Notes: generated by a model not told the origin, from the letters alone. Positions 51,158 through 60,625 are shown, counted from the stretch's first letter. The stretch is DNA of 64,000 nucleotides from Kibdelosporangium banguiense (GCF_017876405.1 NZ_JAGINW010000001.1:5965203-6029202), one strand, 5' to 3'. Translations and numbers: made by a program.

Positions 51158-52255
51158 ATGCTCCCTACCGTCCGACGCGTCAGCGACTATGAATGGATCT
51201 TTGGCGAGGCCCGTCGATGGTATGACGGGGCGGGCTCCATCGTGATCAAACGCAACGATCTCGCTGCCGTGACCGCGACGGACCTTGCCCGCGCGCTTCG
51301 AAAGGAGCGCGAAGACGAGGTCGAGCCCGAGCCGGTTCTTATCGATCACGCACCGGATGATCAGTACGAGCCCAAGGAATCCATCGTCGAACCGATTTCC
51401 TTCGTGCTGACTGATGATGGCCACCTTGCCGTCAACATCAGCTTCGAGGGTAACGAGTACCTCGACAACGATGACCAACTTCAGGCTGTGGTGACGCCAC
51501 TGATCAAGCCGCTGCTACAACGAAACAGGGCGGATCTAATCTCCCTCAGCGTCGATGGTTATCGATCCTCCGCCCCGTACTTCCACACCGCCGTGCTTGG
51601 GATTCCGACCCGAGGCAAGACCCTTCAACACCTGTACGACACTGCCGAGAGTGTCGTAACCCTTCTTGAGGCTGCCACATCTGGTGAAGTCACGCGCCAG
51701 ACGGTCATTGATCTCATTCTTGGCGGCCGCGCGGACCTCCTAATTGGACAAAGGGAAGGACCTTGGCTCGACGTCAAAGCTCAGCACTACGATTTCTCGA
51801 ACGGCGGTGGACAGATCTCCCTGACCCAGGCGATCAGCCGGTTTGGCAACGCCGAAGAAGGTGGCGCTGTCGTTGTCGGAATGGAGACCAAGAAGGTGCC
51901 AGGTGGCGAGTCCATCAAGTCGCTTAAGCCGGTGCCACTCGACGGGAATATCCTCCGCCGCTATCGCCAAGTCCTTGAGAATCGCCTTTTCCCGTTCCCC
52001 ACTGGCTTGAAGATCGACGCTGTTAGCACGAGCCCTGGCAGCGGTCTTGTGGTTGTGTCCATTCCGCCCCAGGACGAAGAACTGAAACCGTTCCTTGTCC
52101 ACGGAGCCATCGTGGACGGCCGCGTTGAAGGCGCCTTCATCAGCATCGTGAGACGCAGCGGGGAAGACTCGATCCCCATCACTGCGCAGCAAATTCACAG
52201 CACTCTCGCCGCTGGCCGAGCACTTCTGCGGCGAGGACAGCTACCCAAGATATGA
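51158..52255 (+). CDS. Schlafen AlbA_2-like protein inserted among tail genes
   Basis: 365 residues from ATG 51158. The C-terminal half resembles the divergent AlbA_2 domain: GPWLDVKAQHYD (Asp205, Lys207), LTQAISRFGNAEEGGAVVVG (the usual FaNt..GG segment), then VVVSIPPQDEELKPFLV. The N-terminal 190 residues are unrecognised. AlbA_2/Schlafen proteins include tRNA or DNA nucleases and ATP-binding regulators. It is on the opposite strand to the structural genes, with a TATCAT -10-like box just upstream, so it is likely expressed in the lysogen. Start choice uncertain. Confidence 0.65.
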   Translation: MLPTVRRVSDYEWIFGEARRWYDGAGSIVIKRNDLAAVTATDLARALRKEREDEVEPEPVLIDHAPDDQYEPKESIVEPISFVLTDDGHLAVNISFEGNEYLDNDDQLQAVVTPLIKPLLQRNRADLISLSVDGYRSSAPYFHTAVLGIPTRGKTLQHLYDTAESVVTLLEAATSGEVTRQTVIDLILGGRADLLIGQREGPWLDVKAQHYDFSNGGGQISLTQAISRFGNAEEGGAVVVGMETKKVPGGESIKSLKPVPLDGNILRRYRQVLENRLFPFPTGLKIDAVSTSPGSGLVVVSIPPQDEELKPFLVHGAIVDGRVEGAFISIVRRSGEDSIPITAQQIHSTLAAGRALLRRGQLPKI

Positions 52256-52277
52256 CCGTCGCAACAGGACTAACGAA

Positions 52278-53309
52278 TCACGCGACTGTGTCCGCCGTGG
52301 TGTAGGTGACTTGAATGGGGACGTTGGTGTCGTCGCTTTCGATGACAAGGTCTGCTTTGGCTTCCACAATGTCGGGGCCGTCGACCTGGACCGGGTTGGA
52401 CTCGAACCGGGTGCCGGGCAGGATGATGTCCAGCGCGGCGTTGACCCCGGTGGCGATCAGCCCGCCGGTGAAGGTGATCTGGACTGGTCCCCAGGTACCG
52501 GCGCGGTAGGCGTCGTAGACCTGGGTGCGGTTGAACTCGGCGTCCAGGCTCAAGGTCAGGTCGCGGAAGTCGTTTTCGATCTGCTCGTCTTTGAGTCCTG
52601 ATGCGCCAAGGAAAAACCGGTCCGTGGCCATCGGGTTGGTGCCCTTGAGTTCGAAGCCGGTGACCCGGTTCAGCCGCGTGCCGCCGGTCACGGACACGAT
52701 GCCGTTGGTGGTCGACGCGGTCCCGCCCGCTTTGATGGTGCACTGTGCGAAGTGGAACGGGCGCATGGGCGGGTAGTTCGCGACGGCCAGTGCAGGGGCG
52801 TCGGGGACTTCGTCCCAGGCGTCCAGGTCCAGCTTGAGCCGCAACAGATCGTTGACCTTCACGCCTAGGGTCCACTCGGTGATCCGGGCGCCGATGTAGT
52901 TCAACGCTGCCACGGGATAGCCGCTGACCGGTTCCGGGACGCCCTTCTGGATGGTGAGGGATTTCGATCCGAGAGGCGCCGGTTGAATGCGATGGATCTT
53001 GCCGCCGGTCGGTGCGGTGTCGGTGATGACCGGTGTGCCGCCAAGCGCGTGCTTCCACACGACACTGAAAGACCGGTCGGTCACCGGGAGTTCCACAGAA
53101 CCCTTGGCGGTTCGGGTGGTGCGGACGTCTTGGGAGGCGCGGCGGTACTGGCCTCCGGCCTGCAGGACGTCGTTGCGCACGGTGTTGAATTCCCCGGCGA
53201 GCGATTCCTTGGTGAACGGCAGGAATCGAGTGGGGGCCACGGCGGTGCCGATGGTGGCTTCCTCGCCGATGCCCAGCTGAGCGGACAGGCCGGTCCCGGT
53301 TGGTGCCAT
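52278..53309 (-). CDS. Major tail (tube) protein
   Basis: 343 residues. GLSAQLGIGEEATIGTAVAP at the N-terminus, and FLPFTKESLAGEFNTVRND is like phage tail-tube proteins of this type. Position after the tail-terminator gene and before the chaperones supports it. ATG 53309. Confidence 0.8.
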   Translation of the reverse strand: MAPTGTGLSAQLGIGEEATIGTAVAPTRFLPFTKESLAGEFNTVRNDVLQAGGQYRRASQDVRTTRTAKGSVELPVTDRSFSVVWKHALGGTPVITDTAPTGGKIHRIQPAPLGSKSLTIQKGVPEPVSGYPVAALNYIGARITEWTLGVKVNDLLRLKLDLDAWDEVPDAPALAVANYPPMRPFHFAQCTIKAGGTASTTNGIVSVTGGTRLNRVTGFELKGTNPMATDRFFLGASGLKDEQIENDFRDLTLSLDAEFNRTQVYDAYRAGTWGPVQITFTGGLIATGVNAALDIILPGTRFESNPVQVDGPDIVEAKADLVIESDDTNVPIQVTYTTADTVA

Positions 53310-53315
53310 GGGTGG

Positions 53316-53510
53316 TTACTCCTCTCCCTTGCTGGCGGGCTTGCGGGGTGCGACGAGGTCCCAGCCGGGTTGCTCGGCCAGCAGTTGGGCCAGGTGGGCG
53401 GGCAGGGTGATGACTTCGGTGGGCTGGATGACCCGCCCGGCCGCCGGCAGTCGTCGCGGTTCGCCGGTCATGTTGCGCACCTTGGCCGTGGCTTTGGGGC
53501 TCTCAGGCAT
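53316..53510 (-). CDS. Small phage protein beside tail tube
   Basis: 64 residues (MPESPKATAKVRNMTGEPRR...), ending PRKPASKGEE. Six bases before the tail-tube start. Similar short proteins occur at this point in many actinophages; function unknown. Confidence 0.65.
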   Translation of the reverse strand: MPESPKATAKVRNMTGEPRRLPAAGRVIQPTEVITLPAHLAQLLAEQPGWDLVAPRKPASKGEE

Positions 53511-53522
53511 TCGGGGATGCTC

Positions 53523-54005
53523 CTAGGTGAGGCGTGCTCGGCAGGTCACGGCGAAGGTGAGTTTGGCGAGCGATCCTTTGGCGTATTGGAGTTGCGACAG
53601 CGCGATGTCGCCGGAGACGTGGGCCCAGAGCACGGCGCCGCCCAGGGTGATGTCCGCGCCGGGCTCACCGGGTCGAAGCAGGCGTTCGACGGCCGCCATG
53701 ATGGCGTAGGCGGAGTCCCGGCGGGCTTTCATGGTGGTGTCGCCGGAGCGGGCCACGGCGGTGCAGGTGATCGCGAAGGTTTCGGCGCGCTGCCCGGCGC
53801 CGAGGTCGGCGAAGGTTTGCGTGCCTGCCACCGATTCCAGGTTGTCAGGGGTGTCACCGATGAACAGCATGCGGTGATCGGCGAGGTCGGTCACGGGTGG
53901 ACCGTCGTAGACGTGCACGCGGTGCAGCGGTCCGCCTGGCTTGGCTGCGGTGGTGCACAACGCGAGTAGCCCGTCGATGGCCGCGGGGATTCGGGAAACA
54001 TCCAT
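53523..54005 (-). CDS. Tail terminator / minor tail protein
   Basis: 160 residues: MDVSRIPAAIDGLLALCTTA at the start, AITCTAVARSGDTTMKARRD in the middle. Length and position just before the tail tube match the tail-terminator (gpU-like) group. Confidence 0.65.
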   Translation of the reverse strand: MDVSRIPAAIDGLLALCTTAAKPGGPLHRVHVYDGPPVTDLADHRMLFIGDTPDNLESVAGTQTFADLGAGQRAETFAITCTAVARSGDTTMKARRDSAYAIMAAVERLLRPGEPGADITLGGAVLWAHVSGDIALSQLQYAKGSLAKLTFAVTCRARLT

Positions 54006-54008
54006 CGT

Positions 54009-54833
54009 TTAGCCCACCTCCGGGGCGCGTCGGTAGCGCTCTAGCAGTTCCAGCGCGCGGTTGGGGACCGCGAAGCCCAGGCCGGGAATGGGTTCGCTGA
54101 CCGCGTAGTCGTCATGTGCCAACGCGGGCAGGCCGTCACTGCCGTTTTGGGTGCGCCACAAGTGGTCCAGGATGATCCGCCCAGCCAGCCGGATACCTCC
54201 TGGTGTCACCGGCCGCCCGGCCCGGTAGGTCGCGCGCCAGGGGCCGCCGGTAATCCACCGGCCGTCTGTGCGGCGCAGGATTCCAGTGTCGTTGTCAATG
54301 TCGAGATCGGACACGGCGTGCGCAGTGCCGTAGTCCAGGACCGGGGTCACCGACTGGAGGGCCACCACGGGCGGCTGTCGCAGCACGAGCACGGCTACCC
54401 GATGTTCGTCGTGGACCTCGACCACCGAGCGGGGCACGACCGGGCCACACAACGCCTCGATCACATCGGTCACCGACGTCAGGTAGTCGCGGATCTCCTC
54501 GTCATGGTCGGTGGTGGTGATGTTGAGTTGCCGCTTGCCGTTGGCCAGCGACAGCAGCAACGGCACATTGGCAGGCTCGACGTCGAACGCATCGGTGTAG
54601 GCGTCATTCGGGCCAGTGAAGACCCAGCGGACAAGGTGCCGCCCGGCCAGCACAGGAACGAGGTTGTGCCTGTACTGGCCGACCTCGCCGGGCGGATTGA
54701 TGACCGCCGGAGTGGCGCTCGTGCCGTCCGGTGCCGTGATGGTGAGGGTCACCGTGGCCGCGTTGGCGAGCTGGCCGCCGGCGGCGTGGCACTCGGCCGT
54801 CAGCTCTACAGTGTCCCCGAGATCGAACGGCAT
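54009..54833 (-). CDS. Head-tail connector with N-terminal Ig-like domain
   Basis: 274 residues. The first about 95 form a beta domain (VELTAECHAAGGQLANAATV). The rest (TDHDEEIRDYLTSVTDVIEA, then RAGRPVTPGGIRLAGRIILD) matches the gp6-like connector that joins portal and tail. ATG 54833 has GTGAGGGG directly upstream. Confidence 0.75.
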   Translation of the reverse strand: MPFDLGDTVELTAECHAAGGQLANAATVTLTITAPDGTSATPAVINPPGEVGQYRHNLVPVLAGRHLVRWVFTGPNDAYTDAFDVEPANVPLLLSLANGKRQLNITTTDHDEEIRDYLTSVTDVIEALCGPVVPRSVVEVHDEHRVAVLVLRQPPVVALQSVTPVLDYGTAHAVSDLDIDNDTGILRRTDGRWITGGPWRATYRAGRPVTPGGIRLAGRIILDHLWRTQNGSDGLPALAHDDYAVSEPIPGLGFAVPNRALELLERYRRAPEVG

Positions 54834-54846
54834 CCCCTCACCCCCA

Positions 54847-55098
54847 TCACGAACCGGTGGGTTTGCGGCGTGCCTTGCCCGGAGTGGCCGTGGTGGATGT
54901 CGGCATGAGTCCGTACCGCTGGGCCTCGCTGACCGGGATGCGCATTCCAGGTGTGGCGTAGAGGAAAGCGGCGTCCGGGTGGCCTTCCTGGACAAGGCGG
55001 TCGTCCGTGGTGCGGTACAGCCGGGCGGTGATCTCCACCTGGCCGCCGGACACGACCGGGGACACGAGCCCCGGCGTGGTGTTCTGGTTGGTCGCCAC
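54847..55098 (-). CDS. Small head-region protein
   Basis: 83 residues: VVSGGQVEITARLYRTTDDR, then EAQRYGLMPTSTTATPGKAR. Lies between connector and presumed decoration gene. No function recognised; may be a head-closure or Rho-like small protein. Confidence 0.6.
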   Translation of the reverse strand: MATNQNTTPGLVSPVVSGGQVEITARLYRTTDDRLVQEGHPDAAFLYATPGMRIPVSEAQRYGLMPTSTTATPGKARRKPTGS

Positions 55099-55110
55099 CG
55101 TCTGTACCTC

Positions 55111-55527
55111 CTACAGCTCGACGACCCACAGCACGACGGTGAACCGGCCAGCGGTCAGCGCGGCTGTGCCGATGCTGAGCACGATCGGCCGTCGGGCGGT
55201 GGTCTTCACGGGTGGACTGGTGGCGGTGAGGCTGGCCCGTTTCGGGCCGGTCCCGTTCCACGGTGCAGCCGTTGCGGCGGCAGCTGTCTGGATGTCCCCG
55301 GCAGCCTCCGCCCGCAGGGCGGCAGTGCCGTTGGCGGAGACCAGGGCGCCATCGACATGGAGAAGCGCGTCCACGATGATCGCGCCAGCCGGGACAGCAT
55401 CGCCCCTCAGTGGGATGTCGCCGACCGCGCCACCGTCTACAGCGAAGTCGTAGACGGCAGCAACGGGTTTGAGACGGCCGAGGCCCACACCGCCGAGGAC
55501 CTTGCCGGTGTTGTCGATGATCGGCAT
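55111..55527 (-). CDS. Possible capsid decoration protein
   Basis: 138 residues: MPIIDNTGKVLGGVGLGRLK, then an Ala/Thr-rich beta-type domain (AVPAGAIIVDALLHVDGALV). Placement right after the major capsid suggests a decoration protein, but the family is not recognised. Confidence 0.55.
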   Translation of the reverse strand: MPIIDNTGKVLGGVGLGRLKPVAAVYDFAVDGGAVGDIPLRGDAVPAGAIIVDALLHVDGALVSANGTAALRAEAAGDIQTAAAATAAPWNGTGPKRASLTATSPPVKTTARRPIVLSIGTAALTAGRFTVVLWVVEL

Positions 55528-55540
55528 GTCCGGGTCTCCC

Positions 55541-56767
55541 TCAGATTCCGGTCACGGTGCAGAACGCGGCCGGACGGTAGATCACCAGCGCGGCCCGCAC
55601 GTCAGCGCGGACGGCCTGCTTGCCGTTGATGAAGAAGTCCGCGTGGCTGTTGGACACCTGCACGTCCACGCCTCGCCGGGTGGACAGCTCGGAGAAGTTG
55701 GCGAAGTCGCCGACCAGGGCCGTGTTTTCCGGTCCGGCGTCGGACTGGATCACGCCGAGGCCCCAGATGCGCTCGGGTCCTGCTTCGCTGGGGCTGCCCC
55801 AGATGTAGATGCCGTCGGCGGTCCGCAGTAGACGGATGTCCTGCCAGTCAAGCGGGTGGATGATGGCCGCGTTGGGCAGGGCGCGGCCGGTCACCCGGAC
55901 CTTGACCATGCCCTTGTAGATCGCGTCCGGTACCGGGTCGCTTCCCTTGGCCTGTGTCTGCGTGCCTGGTGTGTTGAGGAAGCCGCGCAGGTTCGGCGCC
56001 GTCCCGGAGCCGACGAGGATCTGGCCGTCCATCCGTTGGCGCAGCATGAACGGCAGCCGGTTGTTGACGTACCCGCGTGCCTGGGGCTCGTCTTCCAGCT
56101 GGTCATCGGTGATGGGCAGCCACACGCTGATCTTGCGCACCGGGCTGGACTGCTCGGCGAGCTGCAACGCGGCTTCCGGGTAGGTCCCGCCTTCGGCGGT
56201 TTCGGCGGCCGTGTTGGTGAACACGGTCTCTTCCATGTAGACCACGGCGGCCTGGGTGGTGCTGGTCCCGGGGATGAGGTCGATGACCTGGACCGGGCGA
56301 GTCGCGAACGGGACCACGGTGCCGGTCCGGGTGGTCTCCGGCAGCCACCCGGCCGTGGTCTGAAACAGTGCCTTCAGTTCAATGTCCAAGTGCGACTCGG
56401 GGCCGACCTGTCCCTGAATGCCTTTGTAGGCCGGGGATTCGGTGAACAGCTGGCCGAGGCTCTTGGTTTCCCCCGGTCGAGTCGGGGTGGTGGTGCCGGT
56501 GTCGGCGCCGGGCTCGGTGCGTTCCGGGTCCTGGCGCGACCGGGCGAAGGCCTTGGCGACGGTCTGGAGGTCGTCGACCTTCTGGCCGAGTTCGTCCAGC
56601 TCGTCGTTACGGGCACGGATCTCGGCGACTTTGTCCGTGCTGGTCCCGGACATGGACTTGATCAGGTCCATGTCCAGGTCGGGGCCAGCTTCGGTGAAGA
56701 TGTCATACAGTTCCTTTTGCTTGGCGGCCAGGTGGTCCTGGGCCTCCTTCAGCGCAGGAAAAGGCAT
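55541..56767 (-). CDS. Major capsid protein (HK97 fold)
   Basis: 408 residues. An N-terminal coiled-coil scaffold-like part (IRARNDELDELGQKVDDLQT, about 1-110) followed by the HK97 capsid body: VVYMEETVFTNTAAETAEGG, ISVWLPITDDQLEDEPQARG, and GVDVQVSNSHADFFINGKQA near the end. The protease gene upstream fits removal of the N-terminal part. Confidence 0.9.
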   Translation of the reverse strand: MPFPALKEAQDHLAAKQKELYDIFTEAGPDLDMDLIKSMSGTSTDKVAEIRARNDELDELGQKVDDLQTVAKAFARSRQDPERTEPGADTGTTTPTRPGETKSLGQLFTESPAYKGIQGQVGPESHLDIELKALFQTTAGWLPETTRTGTVVPFATRPVQVIDLIPGTSTTQAAVVYMEETVFTNTAAETAEGGTYPEAALQLAEQSSPVRKISVWLPITDDQLEDEPQARGYVNNRLPFMLRQRMDGQILVGSGTAPNLRGFLNTPGTQTQAKGSDPVPDAIYKGMVKVRVTGRALPNAAIIHPLDWQDIRLLRTADGIYIWGSPSEAGPERIWGLGVIQSDAGPENTALVGDFANFSELSTRRGVDVQVSNSHADFFINGKQAVRADVRAALVIYRPAAFCTVTGI

Positions 56768-56794
56768 AGGGTTCTCCTTGGCGAAGACGTGCGA

Positions 56795-57520
56795 TTACGC
56801 GGTGAATGAGGGGTGCGGGTTCGCCCGGCGTGCGAGAAGCCGCAAGTACTCCCGCTGGATGTCGTTGTTCGGCGGGGTTTCGGGCGTGGCAAGCAGGGAT
56901 GCCAGGCGCTTCAGCTCGGTGTCTACTTGGGTCAGTAGTTCCGTGGACTGGGCGCCGAGGCCTTTGCCTTTGGTCTGCCGCTTCGCCAAGACGTCTGCGG
57001 CTCGTTCGTTGAGGGTGGTCACGGCGGTCAGGACCGCTTGTGCTTCCTCGACGAAAGTCATGGTGCTGCTTTTCACGGCGAGCGTTCGAGTGTCCACACC
57101 TGCGCCGCGCAGGACCGGGGACACTTCGTGGACCCGGACGCTTTCGAGGAACCGGACCGGCCTGTCGTCCTTCTCGCCGTAGGAGAACGCGACCGGGTCG
57201 TAGCCGTAGGACCACTCTTGAAGCTCGCCCATGGCCTTGATGACGGCGAAGGTGTCCTTACCGGCGGTGGTGTCCAGGAAGAACTGGCCGTCAAGGATGG
57301 CCTCGGTGTCGGTGGTGCGGATGACGCCCTTGCCGACGGGTAGGGCGCCCTGCCATGTGGTGTGTCCGTAGGCGGAGATGCGGACCGGGGCGCCGTCGGT
57401 GAACGCTCCGGGGACGGTTACGTCGCCGTCGGAATCGATGGTGTTGAGGGTGGCGAATACTGCGGTCACTTCGCCTCGGTCGGCGTCCTTGATCTGAACC
57501 CGGAGGCTTTTGGTATCCAT
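56795..57520 (-). CDS. HK97-type prohead protease
   Basis: 241 residues. ATLNTIDSDGDVTVPGAFTD and ISAYGHTTWQGALPVGKGVI (catalytic His region) and LQEWSYGYDP (Ser region) are standard for the U35 family. It trims the capsid scaffold. The start overlaps the portal stop by one base. Confidence 0.9.
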   Translation of the reverse strand: MDTKSLRVQIKDADRGEVTAVFATLNTIDSDGDVTVPGAFTDGAPVRISAYGHTTWQGALPVGKGVIRTTDTEAILDGQFFLDTTAGKDTFAVIKAMGELQEWSYGYDPVAFSYGEKDDRPVRFLESVRVHEVSPVLRGAGVDTRTLAVKSSTMTFVEEAQAVLTAVTTLNERAADVLAKRQTKGKGLGAQSTELLTQVDTELKRLASLLATPETPPNNDIQREYLRLLARRANPHPSFTA

Positions 57521-58869
57521 TACAGGTCCTCCTGTTCGAACGGTGCGCCTTGCGGCTGGGTGGTGTTCGGGCGCTGGAGCTGGACGGAGAACAGGCCGGT
57601 GTGGCGCAACAGGCTGAAGTCCTCAGCGGCCACGGAGGCAACGACTGTGCTTGCCTCGTACCCGGCGTCCACGAGTTGGCGGATGGTGGACGCTTGGCGG
57701 GCTTGGATCTCGGCGACGTCGCGCCGGTCCTCGCGCAGAAAGGGGATGTCGCGGTCGTCGTACCACAGCGACGCCAGTTCACTGGGTGGCAGGATGAGGG
57801 TCTGAAGGCTGGCGGCGGCCATCCGCCACAAGGGCCTGATCGTTCCGTCGGCGAACCGGCGCCGGGCTTGCGCGTAGTTGCTGTATGTTGCGGCGGCGAG
57901 GCCTTCGGACAGGCCGACGATCACGGGCGGGACGCCAGCCGCGGCCGCGATCCTGGTTTCGCCGTGGCCCTGCACGCCCTTGAGGTCCAGTTGCTGGAAG
58001 TCGGTGCCGATCGTTTTCGCGTCCGCGCCACCGCCCAGGAACAAGGTCTTGTATGCGTTGAGGGCTCCCCTGTGGCGGGCGTCCATCGCGGCGCGGAACC
58101 GTTCGAACCGTTCGGGCTGGACGTCTTTGTCGAACGTCACCACGAGACTAGGCACGGCGCCGTTCTCGAAGAACCGTCGCTTGTGGAGGGTTGCGGCTTT
58201 GTCGGCGGCGATCTCTTCGAGCACCGGGCTGAGCCAGGACATGCCGCGCCAGCGGGCTTGGGGGTCGGGAATCGGTGAGTAGTGGCTGACTTCGTCGGCG
58301 AGCAGGGCGACCGGTTCGCCGTCGCGGGGCTGGTAGTCGAACCCGATCACCTGGGCGTCCAGGGCGTCGGGGTCGCCTGACTCTGAGCCGATGACGATCG
58401 TGACCCGGTCTGGTGACATCCTCACAATCCGGCGTCCCGGGCCGGTCGCGGCCCGTCCTACTCGCCCGGCTTTGTCCACGGTGGTGGCGTAGAAGTTGCC
58501 GGCAAGCGAGACGTCTGATTCCATCCGGGCGAGCAGTTCGCCCGTGGTGCCGGTCGGCCACGGCTTGGCCAGTAGGCCCAGTTCGGGCGACCCGAACAGA
58601 TCACCGGGCCGCCCGCCGTCGCTGATCTCGCGCCACGCGAACCGGGCTTCGGCAAACACCAGCTGCCGCACCAGGATGCACGAGAAGATCACGCCGTTGG
58701 TTTTGTATGCGTGCTGGACGTAGCCCGGGAAGTCGTTTTCGATGCGTTCCCGGCCGTTGCTGGAGGTCTCCCAGGTCCGGCGTAGGTGGTCGAGCTGCCA
58801 GAAGGGTGGCTCTGTCCAGTTCTTGCGGTCGCGTCCTGGTGGGGTGGTGAACTTCTGGGAGAGTCTCAC
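57520..58869 (-). CDS. Portal protein
   Basis: 449 residues, HK97-like portal: NDFPGYVQHAYKTNGVIFSC at the N-terminal part, GMSWLSPVLEEIAADKAATL in the middle, FENGAVPSLVVTFDKDVQPE, and GETRIAAAAGVPPVIVGLSE. Forms the vertex through which DNA is packed. GTG 58869 overlaps the stop of the small membrane gene by 4 bp. Confidence 0.92.
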   Translation of the reverse strand: MRLSQKFTTPPGRDRKNWTEPPFWQLDHLRRTWETSSNGRERIENDFPGYVQHAYKTNGVIFSCILVRQLVFAEARFAWREISDGGRPGDLFGSPELGLLAKPWPTGTTGELLARMESDVSLAGNFYATTVDKAGRVGRAATGPGRRIVRMSPDRVTIVIGSESGDPDALDAQVIGFDYQPRDGEPVALLADEVSHYSPIPDPQARWRGMSWLSPVLEEIAADKAATLHKRRFFENGAVPSLVVTFDKDVQPERFERFRAAMDARHRGALNAYKTLFLGGGADAKTIGTDFQQLDLKGVQGHGETRIAAAAGVPPVIVGLSEGLAAATYSNYAQARRRFADGTIRPLWRMAAASLQTLILPPSELASLWYDDRDIPFLREDRRDVAEIQARQASTIRQLVDAGYEASTVVASVAAEDFSLLRHTGLFSVQLQRPNTTQPQGAPFEQEDL

Positions 58870-59021
58870 TCGACCTCCACCAGGAACAACGCGGCGAGCG
58901 CCGCGACCAGTACACCAGCGACGATCAGTCCGGCCGCGACGGACAGGACCAGTACGCCGGACACGATGAGACCGGCCGCGATGACCAGCAGAACGGCAAG
59001 CGCGATCTCGTTGGGCGACAT
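58866..59021 (-). CDS. Small membrane protein between terminase and portal
   Basis: 51 residues, nearly all hydrophobic in two segments (IALAVLLVIAAGLIVSGVLV, and GLIVAGVLVAALAALFLVEV). ATG 59021 has AAGGAG 6 nt upstream; the stop overlaps the portal GTG by 4 bp. Clearly translated but of unknown role. Confidence 0.75.
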   Translation of the reverse strand: MSPNEIALAVLLVIAAGLIVSGVLVLSVAAGLIVAGVLVAALAALFLVEVE

Positions 59022-59031
59022 GGTTTTCTCC

Positions 59032-60609
59032 TTAGGCGTACACCGCCCAGGGGTCGGCGGTCGGCTCCTCGTCGGGCATGGTCATGGCCGCCTGGAGCGC
59101 CAGCACGTCCGCGATCCCGGCATCGATCTTGCGGCGGTCCGGTCCTTTGACGAACACGTACTTCGTCCGGCCGTCGTCGTCTTCCTCACGCAGGTGCACT
59201 TTCTTGCGGTGCATGGCAAGCACGTGATCCGTGGTGATCGCATCGCCGTCGTGCGAGTACAAGCTTTCGGCCACAGCGGTCAGCCACCGGTCACACGCAC
59301 GGGACATCCGAATGAGACTGTTGGTGTCAAAGAAAATGACCCGCTCGTCACCGTAGGTCTGGGCCCAGCCCTCGATTTCGGTGTGCCACTTCGCCGGGTC
59401 GCACAGCATCAACCCGACCCGGTAGTAGTCGAACGCCCACGCCACCGTCTCGTGAACCTCCGAGCGCGGGATACGCCAACCTCGCGGAGCCTTCGGCGGC
59501 CGGGTCCACACGCGAATCACGAACGTGTGAGGCTTGCCGTCGATGACCGTGCACGCGCGCAGCGCGGTTGCGTCGTCGGAGATGGACCCGTCGAAGCCCA
59601 GCCCGATCCGCGCGCCACGCGGAACCTGGATGTCCGGCCGGGCCAGGGAAGTCCACCGCTTCTCTTCCACCGCCTTCAGCCGGTCGTCGGCTGGCCGGTT
59701 GAAGAAGAACTTCAACGCGTCTTCCCACTCGGTGTCCGGGTCGCGGATCTCCGCGACCAGCCGATCCAGGTCAACCCAGTGGGCATCGCCGTAGGCCACC
59801 GCAAGCGCAGCGCGCAACACTGCGTCCGGCGCGTCCTCGCTGACTTCCGGCGCTTCCACCGCGTCGTAGAAGATCCCAGCCGCGGCCTTCTTGACGGCCT
59901 TGTGGGTTTCCTCGGCTACCGACTGCTCGCCCGGCGTGTAGCTGTTGGTGGTCTCATACGACCGGCCCTGCATCTTGGCTACGTTGCGGCGCAACGTGCG
60001 CGCGAGCTTGCGACCACCGTTCGACAGCAGCCACAGGTGTGTCTCGTCCAGGACCGCATAGGTGATGCGCTGGCCCTCACGGGAACCGGCCGACGCGGTG
60101 ACCGGCTCCAGCTTGCCGGGCCGGTCCCGCAGGAAACACCGGGTCAACCCAACGTCGATACGCAGCTCGTCCGCCGCGCGGCCGTCGTTGGCTACCAACA
60201 TGTCGTAGAGCGCGCCGTAGGTGTTGTCGGTCTGGTCCTCGGAAACCGCCGCGAGCTGGACCCAGGGCGGCGGGTCGCCGGCAGTGCCCCAGGGGCGCCC
60301 GACGGGTTCGCCGTAGGCGTCCCATCCGGCGAACCGGACCGGTCCGGCGAGCTCACCAATCGCTTTGCCTGCTTCGAGAGGGCTCTTGCCCCAGCCTTTC
60401 GACCGTCGGGAAGCACCACGGCGGAAGAGGAACGCGCCGGTGACCGGGTCCACGGCGTACCAGCGGATCACCAGCCGGGCTTGTTCGTCGGTCAGCAGGA
60501 ACGGCGAATCGGCGTCGTTGGGGGCGGGTAGGAATTCGGCCCACCATTCCAACAGCGACCAGCCGAGAGACGGAAACTCACCGGGATATCGGGGACCACG
60601 CCAGGGCAT
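59032..60609 (-). CDS. Terminase large subunit
   Basis: 525 residues. ATPase part with Walker-A-like RRGASRRSKGWGKSPLEAGK and Walker B ITYAVLDETHLW; nuclease part with GLGFDGSISDDATAL (Asp), and later DPAKWHTEIEGW and KIDAGIADVLALQAA. Cuts and pumps phage DNA. Confidence 0.92.
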   Translation of the reverse strand: MPWRGPRYPGEFPSLGWSLLEWWAEFLPAPNDADSPFLLTDEQARLVIRWYAVDPVTGAFLFRRGASRRSKGWGKSPLEAGKAIGELAGPVRFAGWDAYGEPVGRPWGTAGDPPPWVQLAAVSEDQTDNTYGALYDMLVANDGRAADELRIDVGLTRCFLRDRPGKLEPVTASAGSREGQRITYAVLDETHLWLLSNGGRKLARTLRRNVAKMQGRSYETTNSYTPGEQSVAEETHKAVKKAAAGIFYDAVEAPEVSEDAPDAVLRAALAVAYGDAHWVDLDRLVAEIRDPDTEWEDALKFFFNRPADDRLKAVEEKRWTSLARPDIQVPRGARIGLGFDGSISDDATALRACTVIDGKPHTFVIRVWTRPPKAPRGWRIPRSEVHETVAWAFDYYRVGLMLCDPAKWHTEIEGWAQTYGDERVIFFDTNSLIRMSRACDRWLTAVAESLYSHDGDAITTDHVLAMHRKKVHLREEDDDGRTKYVFVKGPDRRKIDAGIADVLALQAAMTMPDEEPTADPWAVYA

Positions 60610-60625
60610 CGCGCCCCCCGACCGG

